Numbered from the stretch's first letter, positions 1-7,633 are shown. The stretch: DNA of 53,427 bases from Desulfovibrio sp. (GCA_017454325.1 JAFTDG010000114.1:1-53427); one strand, 5' to 3'. A program made the numbers and translations. Notes: generated from the letters alone by a model not told the origin.

Positions 1-864
1 ACTGAGCATGGCCACATCAATGGTGGCAAAGCCAGCTGTGCGTGCTGCCGACGCGTGGAATAAAAGCACCCCGGCCAGCTCCCACGGGCTGGACACCTGC
101 TGTGTCATGCTTGGCCGAAAAAACTCCAGGCAAAACATAAGTCCCCAGCCCAAGAGGATAAGCAGAAGGCTCGTCTTGATGACGATACGGCTAAAGCGGC
201 TCAACTGCCGTACAGGAGCTCCCAGCCTGCCACCGCTACATATGCCTAGGAACTCCCGCAGCACACCGAAGCCTATGCCCCCCAGAAATACGCAGACCGC
301 AACAATAACATTGACTGCCACATCGTTACGAAAAGGGGCAAGATTGCTTGAACACAGAGAAAAACCCGCATTACAGAAGGCCGAGACCGCGTGAAAAACG
401 GCACTGAAGGGATAAAAGAATACGGGGTCATAGCACCACAGAGCCAAGGCGGTCACCACTTCAATACCCAAGACCAGTCCCAGCACTTGCTTGAGAAAAG
501 CCGCCAGGCTGAAATCGCCCCACAACAACGCCTGGCTCACGGCCTCCCGGTTGTTGAAAGGCACATGATTGCGCCAGAGCAGGAAGATTAAACTCGTGTA
601 AGTCATCACGCCGAGTCCGCCCGTCTGAAAGAGGCACAGCAGCACAATCTTGCCAAAGGGACTCAGTACGGCGCTGATGTCCACCGGAGTCAGACCGGTG
701 ACACACACTGCCGACGTAGCCAAAAACCAGGCGTCCATCAGGCTGAGACGGACACCCTGGTGGCAACTCGCAGGCAGACTCAATAACAGAGCACCGATAA
801 TGATCACCACAGAAAAGGAAAGTACCGGCCAAGTGTATGGACTCAAAAAACGTTTGCGAGGCAT
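1..864 (-). CDS. TrkH-family potassium uptake membrane protein, C-terminus cut by window edge
   Basis: Membrane subunit of a Trk/Ktr-type K+ uptake system; it forms the ion pore and normally works with a cytoplasmic TrkA/KtrA nucleotide-binding subunit, not seen here. The 288 codons present contain three of the four pore-loop motifs of the family: TSAVCVTGLTPVD, FHAVSAFCNAGFS and FHASAARTAGFATI, each followed by hydrophobic segments such as LLLILLGWGLMF. The gene runs off the left edge, so the last pore loop is missing. I chose the ATG giving MPRKRFLSPYTWP because AAGG lies about 7 nt upstream and this leaves room for the thiC promoter. An in-frame ATG at 945 is the alternative and would overlap that promoter. 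Family is sure; the TrkH versus KtrB distinction is not. Confidence 0.88.
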   Translation of the reverse strand, partial: MPRKRFLSPYTWPVLSFSVVIIIGALLLSLPASCHQGVRLSLMDAWFLATSAVCVTGLTPVDISAVLSPFGKIVLLCLFQTGGLGVMTYTSLIFLLWRNHVPFNNREAVSQALLWGDFSLAAFLKQVLGLVLGIEVVTALALWCYDPVFFYPFSAVFHAVSAFCNAGFSLCSSNLAPFRNDVAVNVIVAVCVFLGGIGFGVLREFLGICSGGRLGAPVRQLSRFSRIVIKTSLLLILLGWGLMFCLEFFRPSMTQQVSSPWELAGVLLFHASAARTAGFATIDVAMLS

Positions 865-928
865 GTCTGCCTTATGCCGGACTCGGCCCATAAAGGCAAG
901 TGGCCGTTGAATGACCCCATCAATACAC

Positions 929-957
929 TTTACAGACTCGGTCATTTCGCATAAGTT
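929..957 (+). promoter_or_regulatory. Candidate sigma70 promoter of thiC
   Basis: TTTACA at 929-934 and TAAGTT at 952-957 with a 17-nt spacer. Transcription would start about 965, just before the first bases of the TPP riboswitch, the expected place. The -10 box is weak. It overlaps the longer of the two possible trkH starts on the other strand. Confidence 0.45.
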
Positions 958-967
958 TATTGCGTGC

Positions 968-1058
968 TGGGGGAGCCGCAGGCACATTCCGTGCGGCTGA
1001 GAGTGGGCACAGCCCAGACCCCATGAACCTGACGCAGTTCGCACTGCCGGAGGGAAGC
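968..1058 (+). promoter_or_regulatory. TPP riboswitch (THI element) upstream of thiC
   Basis: The conserved THI-box landmarks appear in order: GGGGAGCC at the start, GGCTGAGAGTGGG near 1004-1016, GACCCCATGAACCTGA near 1017-1032, and GCCGGAGGGAAG at the end. It lies 70 nt before thiC, whose expression is classically repressed by thiamine pyrophosphate. A terminator hairpin follows at once, so control is most likely by premature transcription termination. Confidence 0.95.
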
Positions 1059-1062
1059 CGCG

Positions 1063-1096
1063 GCCACACTGCCTTCAGGCACATGTGGCTTTTTTT
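1063..1096 (+). terminator. Riboswitch expression-platform terminator
   Basis: GCCACA at 1063-1068 pairs with TGTGGC at 1084-1089, with an inner GCC/GGC stem closing a TTCA loop, and is followed by a run of seven T. It lies between the TPP aptamer and thiC. When TPP is bound this hairpin should form and stop transcription. Confidence 0.85.
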
Positions 1097-1128
1097 GCGC
1101 CCTGCGTCGCAACCTTGCGAGGCACACT

Positions 1129-2409
1129 ATGTCCGCCACACTTCTTTCACAAAACACGGCCCTGCGTAGCCTGACAGATACCCATCTCGCCAGGCTGGCC
1201 GCCCTTGAACAGCTTGACACCACAACCATCACCGCCGCTCTGGAAGCAGGCACCATGGTCTTGCTGGGCAATCCCGCCCACCAGGGCCTTGAACCTCTGC
1301 TTGTGGGTCAGCCGGCACGGGTCAAGGTCAATGCCAACATTGGCACGTCGCCCCTGTGCAACTGCCCTGCCACTGAAGAACGCAAGCTCAAGGCTGCACT
1401 CGACGCCGGTGCCGATACGGTTATGGATCTTTCCATAGCGGGAGATCTGGATGCCATACGCCTTGGCATGCTAGCGCACTGTCCCCGTCCCCTAGGTACG
1501 GTACCCCTATATGCTGTGGGGCAGCACATACTCGACGCCGAGCGCGATATTGCCACTTTGCAACCAGACGAACTCTTCGACGAAATTGCCAAACAGGCTG
1601 TACAGGGAGTGGACTTCATCACTGTTCACTGCGGCCTCTCCAAACGCGGCGCAGAAATGGCCGTCAAAGACAACCGCCACATGGGCATAGTCTCACGCGG
1701 CGGCTCCATGCTTGCACGCTATATGCTTGAAAATAATTGTGAAAACCCTCTTTTGGAAGACTTTGACCGCCTACTCCACATCTGCCGCCCATACAATGTC
1801 ACACTCTCGCTGGGCGACGGTCTGCGCCCGGGTGCCGGGGTGGATGCTGGCGACGCCGCACAATGGGAAGAAGTCATCAATCTCGGCCGTCTAGCCCGCT
1901 ATGCACGCGAACGCGGTGTTCAGTGTATGATTGAGGGGCCTGGCCATGTGCCACTCAACCATGTGCGCACGCAAATCCAGGGCATCAAACGCCTTACTGA
2001 CAATGCCCCCCTCTATGTGCTGGGGCCCTTGTGCTGCGACAGCGCCCCAGGCTATGACCACATTGCCGGTGCCATAGGCGGCGCGCTGGGCGTAGAGGCC
2101 GGCGTTGATTTCCTCTGCTATCTCACCCCGGCCGAACATGTCACTCTGCCCGAAGAAGAGGATGTACGAGCGGGCGTCATGGCCTCACGCGTGGCCGCCC
2201 ATGTGGGTGAGGTTGCCTTGGGCCGTTCCGCCGCTGTGGCACGCGAAGCAGCAATGAATACCGCACGCAGGGCGTTGGACTGGGAAGGCATGGCCAAAGC
2301 AGCCCTTGACCCGACCACGCTTGCGAAACGCCGGGAAGCTCACAAACAGGAAGACGTGTGCGCCATGTGCGGCAAATTCTGCGCGGTCAAGATGCTACAC
2401 GGTCACTAG
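1129..2409 (+). CDS. thiC: Phosphomethylpyrimidine synthase ThiC
   Basis: Radical-SAM enzyme that converts aminoimidazole ribotide to hydroxymethylpyrimidine phosphate, the pyrimidine half of thiamine; cytoplasmic. At 426 residues it is the compact bacterial form. Recognisable blocks are VKVNANIGTSP, ADTVMDLS, DFITVHCG, VSRGGS, SLGDGLRPG, MIEGPGHVPL and LGPLCCDSAPGYDHI. The C-terminal CAMCGKFCAVK motif (CxxCx4C) holds the 4Fe-4S cluster that cleaves SAM. The TPP riboswitch and terminator just upstream control it. No other thiamine gene is adjacent. Its last 23 bases overlap the end of the convergent peptidase gene. Confidence 0.98.
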   Translation: MSATLLSQNTALRSLTDTHLARLAALEQLDTTTITAALEAGTMVLLGNPAHQGLEPLLVGQPARVKVNANIGTSPLCNCPATEERKLKAALDAGADTVMDLSIAGDLDAIRLGMLAHCPRPLGTVPLYAVGQHILDAERDIATLQPDELFDEIAKQAVQGVDFITVHCGLSKRGAEMAVKDNRHMGIVSRGGSMLARYMLENNCENPLLEDFDRLLHICRPYNVTLSLGDGLRPGAGVDAGDAAQWEEVINLGRLARYARERGVQCMIEGPGHVPLNHVRTQIQGIKRLTDNAPLYVLGPLCCDSAPGYDHIAGAIGGALGVEAGVDFLCYLTPAEHVTLPEEEDVRAGVMASRVAAHVGEVALGRSAAVAREAAMNTARRALDWEGMAKAALDPTTLAKRREAHKQEDVCAMCGKFCAVKMLHGH

Positions 2410-3379
2410 ACCAGCAATGCGCAAGAAAGGTGGCGTCGTCCACCTGTGATGTGGTAACCGCCCGGCGGATGGCTTCGGCCATGACCTCTGCGGCCAGTAC
2501 GCCTGCCATACTGCAATCTACTGGTTCTTTGCCGAAAGAAGCCGCGTAGATTGTATCTCCATCGGCCAGCGTGCCCGCCGGGCGTATGCACCGCGCATAG
2601 GCATTGCGCGTCATGCATGCAAGCTTTGTCAGCTGCCCCCTGTCCAGGTCGCCATTGGTGAGCACTGCCCCGATGGTTGTATTAGAGTGCGTAAACAGAT
2701 TTGTCGGCGCACTGATGGCATACCAGGCAGCACGTGAATCGGCAAAGGCATTTCTGTCTTCTGTCAGCAGACCGGCTATCTTTTGTCCGCTGCGTTCGTC
2801 ATAGATATCACCCAGAGCATTAACCGCCACGACAGCCGCCATAATCAAGTTGCCCAATGTCACGGCATACACCCCAAGGCCACCTTTCATGGCACGCCGC
2901 ATGCCGCAGATCTTGCCCACTGTAGCCCCCGCCCCGGCGCCATAAGACCCGCTCACACAGGGTGCCCTGGCCAACGCAGCTTTGCAGGCTGCCATACCCA
3001 TGGCGGCATCGGGCCGGACGTCAGGATCGCCGTAGGCCAAATCATACAGACAGCTCTGTACCACAATGGGCACTGGCGCAATTCCCGTATCAAAGCCCAT
3101 GCCATGCACTTCCAGCCATTCCATCACACCGTCACTGGCGGCCAGTCCATAGGCAGAACCGCCAGAAAGCACAATGGCATTGACTGGCGTAGGCGCAGCC
3201 AGAGGAGAAAGCACTGCGCTTTCACGTGAAGCAGGGCCACCTCCGCTGATATCCACCCCCACACGGGCGCCCTGGGGAAAAACCAGTACTGTAACCCCTG
3301 TGGCCGCGTGGGGATCTTCCACATTTCCCACAAATAGATCGTCCAATGATGTAATATCTATTTCTTTGAGCTGAGGCAT
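2387..3379 (-). CDS. P1 family peptidase (DmpA / ornithine acetyltransferase fold)
   Basis: A 330-residue N-terminal-nucleophile hydrolase of the peptidase S58/P1 family, relatives of the L-aminopeptidase DmpA; these proteins cleave themselves before a Ser or Thr. Family blocks seen: GARVGVDISGGGPASRE near residue 38, VNAIVLSGGSAYGLAASDGVMEWLE near 66-90, GSYGAGAGATVGK near 144-156, and HSNTTIGAVLTN near 231-242, where Thr234 or Thr235 is the likely nucleophile and self-cleavage point. No signal peptide is seen, so it is probably cytoplasmic. Substrate unknown. A possible -10 (TATAAT, 3534-3529 on this strand) lies upstream, next to the inverted repeat at 3543-3562. The 3-prime end overlaps thiC tail to tail. 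Confidence 0.9.
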   Translation of the reverse strand: MPQLKEIDITSLDDLFVGNVEDPHAATGVTVLVFPQGARVGVDISGGGPASRESAVLSPLAAPTPVNAIVLSGGSAYGLAASDGVMEWLEVHGMGFDTGIAPVPIVVQSCLYDLAYGDPDVRPDAAMGMAACKAALARAPCVSGSYGAGAGATVGKICGMRRAMKGGLGVYAVTLGNLIMAAVVAVNALGDIYDERSGQKIAGLLTEDRNAFADSRAAWYAISAPTNLFTHSNTTIGAVLTNGDLDRGQLTKLACMTRNAYARCIRPAGTLADGDTIYAASFGKEPVDCSMAGVLAAEVMAEAIRRAVTTSQVDDATFLAHCWSSDRVAS

Positions 3380-3521
3380 AGGACAGCGTCATCCAATTAG
3401 TTGTGCGGACTAACACACAGCAAGGGTTTTCATTCCGTTACTTAGAGTAAATATTAGCAAAAAATCTATCAAATAACCATAGCATTGTCCTCCTCTCCAT
3501 TTGTGGCAGCATATACCAACA

Positions 3522-3550
3522 TTGTAAAATTATACTTTACTCAGTACTAT
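3522..3550 (+). promoter_or_regulatory. Candidate promoter for a small RNA
   Basis: TTGTAA at 3522-3527 and TACTAT at 3545-3550 with a 17-nt spacer. Predicted transcription start near 3557. On the other strand TATAAT occupies 3534-3529 and could serve the peptidase gene, so this may be a divergent promoter pair. Confidence 0.45.
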
Positions 3551-3562
3551 TAATATAGTACT
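3543..3562. repeat. Perfect inverted repeat, operator-like
   Basis: AGTACTAT, spacer TAAT, ATAGTACT: 8-bp perfect arms. It covers the -10 box and start point of the candidate small-RNA promoter and lies just upstream of the possible peptidase promoter. Position and symmetry suggest a binding site for a dimeric regulator. I do not recognise the motif. Confidence 0.6.
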
Positions 3563-3678
3563 ATTTTCTTCTCTCAGAGCCACTGGGAGACGGATGCCGC
3601 TGCGACATCCGTGGCACACAAGTGCCTATCCTCATGGTACCCCTGCGTAGGTCAGCGCGGGGGTATTTCTTTATTTTC
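3557..3678 (+). ncRNA. Candidate structured small RNA, family unknown
   Basis: A gene-free 480-bp gap holds a promoter, about 120 nt of higher-GC sequence and a strong terminator. Inside, ACGGATG (3589-3595) can pair with CATCCGT (3606-3612), and GCCAC (3579-3583) with GTGGC (3611-3615). The flanks are AT-rich and the body is not. No reading frame with a ribosome site fits. It could instead be the terminated leader of the operon that starts at 3861. It lacks the SRP core GGTCAGG, TPP boxes and cobalamin B12 box, so no known class was matched. Confidence 0.4.
3638..3676 (+). terminator. Rho-independent terminator
   Basis: TACCCCTGCG at 3638-3647 pairs with CGCGGGGGTA at 3656-3665 (10 bp, one G-T pair, 8-nt loop), followed by TTTCTTTATTTT. 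It is the strongest terminator-like structure in the gap between the peptidase and the Hmc-like operon. Confidence 0.75.
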
Positions 3679-3776
3679 CTGATTCTATAACAATTATCCA
3701 CTCAAACCAATTTTTCAATAAATTTTCACAGCAAAATTAAGATTGACATATACGTGTTTATAGTGGAAAAGATTGG

Positions 3777-3782
3777 TATAAT
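3777..3782 (+). promoter_or_regulatory. Candidate -10 box of the Hmc-like operon
   Basis: TATAAT at 3777-3782, 79 bp before the first start codon. At 17 bp upstream only GTGTTT is found, a poor -35, as expected if an activator is needed. A TTGACA at 3743-3748 is too far away to pair with it. Confidence 0.35.
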
Positions 3783-3860
3783 TTATTGTGTCCACGTCTG
3801 TTCAATGTTCCGCGCAGTTATTCTTCAAATTTACATAACAGAGAACTTTTGGAGGGTGTC

Positions 3861-4154
3861 ATGGCCATCGTATGTGAGCGGCAAGATCTTGCGGAGGAAC
3901 TGCTGGATGTCTTTTCCAGCCTGCCTCACGGCCTGAACGATAATGAAATTCGCATCATACGACGACTGGCTGCTGAAGAAAGTTCCGCAGATCACTGGCT
4001 TCAGACGACGGGTCTGGATCAGGAGAGCCGGCTGGGGCTTATAGCTGCCGTGGCCTATGTGCTGCACTGCCTGAAAAATGATCCTCACAAGTGTACCGTC
4101 TTCACACGGTCTGTTGCCGAAGCTCTGCTCAACGAAAAAAACATGGCCGCCTGA
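3861..4154 (+). CDS. Small protein of unknown function, first gene of the Hmc-like operon
   Basis: 97 residues; start set by GGAGG at 3851-3855. I do not recognise the family. The protein looks soluble: no signal peptide and no clear membrane span, only a mildly hydrophobic stretch LGLIAAVAYVLHCL near 58-71. It is probably helical, with charged segments at both ends, and has three scattered cysteines (5, 70, 78) in no metal-binding pattern. It precedes a multiheme cytochrome and hmcE/hmcF in the same direction, so it probably belongs to the same transcript. It is not HmcD, which is a much shorter membrane peptide. An assembly or regulatory role is possible but is only a guess. Confidence 0.6.
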   Translation: MAIVCERQDLAEELLDVFSSLPHGLNDNEIRIIRRLAAEESSADHWLQTTGLDQESRLGLIAAVAYVLHCLKNDPHKCTVFTRSVAEALLNEKNMAA

Positions 4155-4197
4155 GGAACGCTCAAACGCAATCTCGCGCTCTGACTTCTCTTGACAC

Positions 4198-4215
4198 AAC
4201 GGGTGCAAGCCCGTT
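4198..4215 (+). promoter_or_regulatory. Hairpin ahead of the cytochrome ribosome binding site
   Basis: AACGGG at 4198-4203 pairs with CCCGTT at 4210-4215 over a 6-nt loop, directly before GGGGG at 4219-4223 and the ATG at 4230. It could tune translation or be an RNA processing site between the first two genes. Confidence 0.35.
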
Positions 4216-4229
4216 CATGGGGGTAACCA

Positions 4230-4634
4230 ATGCCAGCAGTAACCTTGAGGAGCACATGTGCTTTCCTGTGCTCAAGCCTCGTCTGCATCACCTGTACTGT
4301 CATAAATCCTCACCATGCCTGTGGTGAAGAAGTGCTGACGCTCAAAAATCCCACCATAGCAGTACCGACCATGCCACGGGTACTCTTCAACCACGATAAA
4401 CATATGGCCTATGTTGAACAACATGAGAGTGACTGCTCTCGCTGCCACAGAGTCACCAGTAAAGGACTCTCCATCGCAGTGCTGGATGTGCTTTTACAAA
4501 AAACCGACAGGCAGGTGCCGTACCTGCATGCGGCCTGTACAGAATGCCATACAGCGAGTGGACGAGGGCCATCATTAGCCGAATGCCGTGCATGCCACGC
4601 AGGAAGTAATACGCTTCGGGCAATGCAAAAATAA
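4230..4634 (+). CDS. Small periplasmic three-heme cytochrome c (c7/c3-like)
   Basis: 134 residues with an N-terminal export signal ending near residue 31 and three heme c sites: CSRCH (69-73), CTECH (103-107) and CRACH (119-123). FNHDKHMAYVE before the first site is the usual class III pattern supplying distal histidines (His55, His58); His65 and His100 are further candidates. A standard c3 has four hemes, so this is closer to a triheme c7. It sits 53 bp before hmcE, where the D. vulgaris hmc operon carries the 16-heme HmcA and the HmcB-D genes. It is therefore the likely periplasmic partner of the HmcE/HmcF module. Start chosen from GGGGG 7 nt upstream. Confidence 0.82.
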   Translation: MPAVTLRSTCAFLCSSLVCITCTVINPHHACGEEVLTLKNPTIAVPTMPRVLFNHDKHMAYVEQHESDCSRCHRVTSKGLSIAVLDVLLQKTDRQVPYLHAACTECHTASGRGPSLAECRACHAGSNTLRAMQK

Positions 4635-4687
4635 TCAAGCAAGATATTCCGGCGCATTGTCCTGCGCCGCGTGGAGGAGATGCCCAC

Positions 4688-5368
4688 ATGATGCAAACAC
4701 TCACTGGTCCATGTTTTGTCATTTCCCTAACCGTCTTTGTGGTAGGAATGCTCGTCCGAGCGGTATGGTATGTGCGCGGGCTGGATTGGCGCCTGGAGCG
4801 TGTGGCTTACGCCTACCACAAGGATCGCTCCATTCCGGGTGCCCTTGTTTCCATTGGCAAATGGCTTGTACCGGGGGGAACCCAGGGTTGGCGCACCCAG
4901 CCGGTTGCAGCGATAGCCTTCTTTCTCCTGCATTTTGGTGCGGTACTCATCCCTCTTTTTCTTCTTGGCCATACCGTGCTGCTTGAACACCATCTCGGCA
5001 TTTCACTACCCGCACTGCCGCAAGGTCTGGCAGATCTTCTGTGCATTGCCAGCATCACGGGGCTGATCCTGATTGGTGTGCGCCGCTTCACATCGCCCGT
5101 GCTACAACAGCTCAACACCAGGCAGGACTGGTTTGTGCTGGTACTGACGTTTTTGCCATTTTTCACTGGTTTTATGGCCAGGCTTGATATTGGTGCCTAC
5201 GATACATGGATGCTGCTGCATGTGCTGACAGGCGAGCTCTTTCTCGTACTCGCACCCTTTACAAAGCTCGCACACATTGTGCTCTTCTTCATGTCTCGCG
5301 CACAGTTAGGCATGGATTTCGCCATCAAGCGCGGCGGTGATTCACGAGGCGGGGCATACCCCTGGTAG
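4688..5368 (+). CDS. hmcE: HmcE-like cytochrome b membrane subunit
   Basis: 226 residues, a length that matches HmcE as I recall it. Integral membrane protein of the NarI/DsrM-like cytochrome b type. Five hydrophobic segments are visible, near 8-28, 72-94, 113-130, 143-160 and 172-200. Histidines inside or next to them (FLLHFG, LGHTVL, LLHVLTGE, KLAHIV) could bind heme b. It would link the periplasmic cytochrome to the cytoplasmic iron-sulfur protein HmcF, encoded 43 bp downstream. GGAGGAGA lies just before the start; an ATG one codon later is equally possible. HmcB, HmcC and HmcD are not next to it. Confidence 0.85.
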   Translation: MMQTLTGPCFVISLTVFVVGMLVRAVWYVRGLDWRLERVAYAYHKDRSIPGALVSIGKWLVPGGTQGWRTQPVAAIAFFLLHFGAVLIPLFLLGHTVLLEHHLGISLPALPQGLADLLCIASITGLILIGVRRFTSPVLQQLNTRQDWFVLVLTFLPFFTGFMARLDIGAYDTWMLLHVLTGELFLVLAPFTKLAHIVLFFMSRAQLGMDFAIKRGGDSRGGAYPW

Positions 5369-5411
5369 CGGTTTGAACGATCATTCCTGACGTCTTTGCA
5401 AGGAGTTCAAC

Positions 5412-6800
5412 ATGTCACAGATTTTGTGCTCGCCAACGCCCGTCACCACTCAGGATGGCATCCGTGCCCTTCTGGCTGACAAGGGCGGAGAAGAATATTA
5501 CAAGCAAATGCGCGCACTCCCGGTTGACCAGAACGCGCTGGCCAATGACTTGCAGCAAACCTGTAAATCTCGCACCCGCACCTGGCTTGAGATCTGCGCT
5601 CACTGCGGCATGTGCGCCGACAGTTGTTTTTTTTACAAGGCTAATAACAACGACCCCGCACAGATTCCTTCATACAAGATACAGTCCACCTTGGGCGAAA
5701 TGCTAAAACGCAAGGGCAAGGTTGACACAGCCTTCATGATGCATGCCATGGATGTGGCCTGGGGCCAATGCACCTGTTGCAACCGTTGTGGCCTGTACTG
5801 CCCGCACGGCATTGATACTGGCGTCATGTTCAGCTATCTGCGCGGCATTCTCTTCAAACACGGCTTTGTTCCGTGGGAATTAAAAATTGGTTCCGGTATG
5901 CACCGCGTGTATGGTGCACAGATGGACGTGACCGAAGAAGACTGGGTGGATACCTGCGAATGGATGGTTGACGAGAATTCCGATGAATGGCCAGGCCTGG
6001 AAATTCCTGTGGAAAAAGAAGGGTGCGATGTCATGTACATCTGCAATGCCCGCGAAGTGAAGCACTACCCCGAAGATCTCGCCCGAGCCGCCATTCTCTT
6101 CCACGTGACCGGCACCAGCTGGACCGTCCCCCGTGAAGGATGGGAAACGACCTCACTCACGATGTTTGCCGGTGACTGGGAAGGCTGTTCTCAAAATCTT
6201 GAACGCATTTATGCCGCTGTGGAACGCCTTAAACCCAAGATGGTGGTAGGCACGGAATGCGGGCATGCCCACAGGGCCACTGTGGTGGAAGGCCCTTACT
6301 GGGCCGGACGGGAGAGCGGTGACGCACCGGTGCCTTTTTTGCATTATGTGGAATGGGTGGCCAAGGTACTGCGCGAAGGCAAGTTGAAGCTCAATCCTTC
6401 TAAGAAGATCAAGGTACCCTGTACTCTGCAAGATGCCTGCAACTATGTGCGCAACGATGGTCTGGGTCGGTATACGCGTGAAATCATGAGCTATATCGCC
6501 GAAGACTTTCGTGAAATGAGCCCTCACAATGAACACAATTTCTGCTGTGGGGGTGGCGGCGGTCTCAATGGGATCGGTCTGTACCGCAAGGAACGCAATA
6601 TCGGCCTCAAACACAAACTGGATCAGATACGTGCCACGGGAGCGCAGCTTGTTGTCACGCCCTGCCATAACTGCTGGGACGCCATCCGCGACATGATGGA
6701 GGTATATGAGGAGCATAATATCAAATGGACGTTCCTTAAACCCCTTCTTATTGACATGATGGAGATCCCTCCAAATATTGAGCATGTGTCGCAAGAGTGA
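5412..6800 (+). CDS. hmcF: HmcF-like cytoplasmic iron-sulfur protein with CCG domains
   Basis: 462 residues, close to the HmcF length known to me. Cytoplasmic electron-transfer subunit related to HdrD and DsrK. Two 4Fe-4S motifs lie in the N-terminal third: Cys62/65/68/72 ([11 protein letters not shown]) and Cys120/123/126/130. The C-terminal half has TECGHAH and a full CCG-type set, DACNYV...NFCCGGGGG...TPCHNC, which in heterodisulfide reductase holds a special 4Fe-4S centre reacting with disulfides. The true cytoplasmic acceptor is unknown. It is last in its operon and is followed by a hairpin at 6815-6838. AAGGAG precedes the start. Confidence 0.9.
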   Translation: MSQILCSPTPVTTQDGIRALLADKGGEEYYKQMRALPVDQNALANDLQQTCKSRTRTWLEICAHCGMCADSCFFYKANNNDPAQIPSYKIQSTLGEMLKRKGKVDTAFMMHAMDVAWGQCTCCNRCGLYCPHGIDTGVMFSYLRGILFKHGFVPWELKIGSGMHRVYGAQMDVTEEDWVDTCEWMVDENSDEWPGLEIPVEKEGCDVMYICNAREVKHYPEDLARAAILFHVTGTSWTVPREGWETTSLTMFAGDWEGCSQNLERIYAAVERLKPKMVVGTECGHAHRATVVEGPYWAGRESGDAPVPFLHYVEWVAKVLREGKLKLNPSKKIKVPCTLQDACNYVRNDGLGRYTREIMSYIAEDFREMSPHNEHNFCCGGGGGLNGIGLYRKERNIGLKHKLDQIRATGAQLVVTPCHNCWDAIRDMMEVYEEHNIKWTFLKPLLIDMMEIPPNIEHVSQE

Positions 6801-6814
6801 TGCAGTTGGGACGG

Positions 6815-6838
6815 ACCACGCGGCACAGTCCGCGTGGT
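6815..6838. terminator. Hairpin between hmcF and the convergent rrf2-like gene
   Basis: ACCACGCGG at 6815-6823 pairs perfectly with CCGCGTGGT at 6830-6838 over a 6-nt loop. There is no clear T run on either strand, so it may be a weak bidirectional terminator or an RNA-stabilising end. Confidence 0.5.
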
Positions 6839-6851
6839 TCACTTGCATATG

Positions 6852-7367
6852 TCAGGAAAGAACATGACGGGATGAGCGACGGGACATCTTGCACCTGAGA
6901 CGTGCAAGTGAGGGATGATGCCCTTCAGCAGCATTCTTTAACGGGGATACCGTTTTCTTCAGGTTTTTCGGTATGTTTTTGTGGCGTTCCAATACTGTAG
7001 TCAGATTTATTGTCCCCAGTTCCTCTAAAACACGCTGGCTTGCCAATGACCAAACATTTGAAATCACATCTGTAGAACAGCTTGTGCCCCCTGTCTCTGG
7101 AAGGGATATTCCTCCCTCTACAGCAAGAATGATATCCGCAAGCGAAATAGCGCCCGGAGTTCGGGCAAGCATATGCCCGCCGGCAATCCCCCTGATGCTA
7201 CGCACAATCCCCCTGCTCTGCAAGCAACGCAGTATCTTCTGTATAAAGTGCTCAGAAATGCCACATGATGCGGCAAGTTCCGAGGCAGAAAGAGGTGTAC
7301 CATCTGACTGGCATGCAAGCTGGAGCAGCAAATGGAGTGCATGAAAAGACATGGAAGATATTCGCAT
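6852..7367 (-). CDS. Rrf2-family transcription regulator lacking the cluster cysteines
   Basis: 171-residue winged-helix regulator. The N-terminus MRISSMSFHALHLLLQLA, the recognition helix region SASELAASCGISEHFIQKILRCLQSRGIVRSIRGIAGGH and the following LADIILAVEG are typical Rrf2/IscR/NsrR blocks. Members that bind an Fe-S cluster carry three cysteines after this point; here only one Cys remains there (GGTSCSTD), so cluster sensing looks lost. In D. vulgaris an rrf2 gene follows hmc and represses it. This copy is in the matching place but on the opposite strand, convergent with hmcF. AGGGAAGG precedes the start. A long basic tail follows residue 130. Confidence 0.88.
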   Translation of the reverse strand: MRISSMSFHALHLLLQLACQSDGTPLSASELAASCGISEHFIQKILRCLQSRGIVRSIRGIAGGHMLARTPGAISLADIILAVEGGISLPETGGTSCSTDVISNVWSLASQRVLEELGTINLTTVLERHKNIPKNLKKTVSPLKNAAEGHHPSLARLRCKMSRRSSRHVLS

Positions 7368-7394
7368 TTCCTTCCCTGGTCTTCTTTAAATTGT

Positions 7395-7420
7395 ATTATA
7401 TTAAATAAAACTAGTTAACT
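7395..7420 (-). promoter_or_regulatory. Candidate promoter and operator of the first rrf2-like gene
   Basis: TATAAT on the minus strand (7400-7395), 28 bp before the gene. Overlapping 8-bp palindromes AACTAGTT (7409-7416) and AGTTAACT (7413-7420) sit in the spacer and -35 area, where a bound repressor would block RNA polymerase. Autoregulation is a guess. Confidence 0.35.
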
Positions 7421-7633
7421 CATATTTTTAGCAGAGAGCTTTAAGACAGTCAATAGACAGAATACATATGTGGACAACAGGCTGTTCTCATCTGAGGTAA
7501 TCAAAGATACTGTGCAAGGAAATACTACAAAAAAAGTTTAAAATACGATATGCATAGTTTGTTCTTAAAAAACAAAATAGGTAGCAATTTATATATACAT
7601 ATTTATTATAAATGAAAAAAGAGAGAAGTGGCA
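7421..7633. other. AT-rich divergent intergenic region between two rrf2-like genes
   Basis: No gene seen. The region is very AT-rich towards the right and holds an inverted repeat, TTTGTT (7557-7562) with AACAAA (7570-7575), about 60 bp before the second regulator. Both regulators start outward from here, so their operators are expected inside it. Confidence 0.4.

Noticed and set aside
461-832. 123-residue minus-strand frame near the left edge
   Set aside because: It overlaps the clear TrkH frame on the same strand, which contains the pore motifs; this one has none and is a shadow.
3557-3678. SRP RNA, 6S RNA or cobalamin riboswitch
   Set aside because: No GGTCAGG/GGAAGCAGCC core, too short for 6S with no long open bubble, and no B12 box. 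GCCACTGGGAGAC resembles part of cobalamin leaders but the rest does not follow.
3743-3782. Full sigma70 promoter from TTGACA 3743 to TATAAT 3777
   Set aside because: The spacer is 28 bp, far outside the 15-19 bp range.
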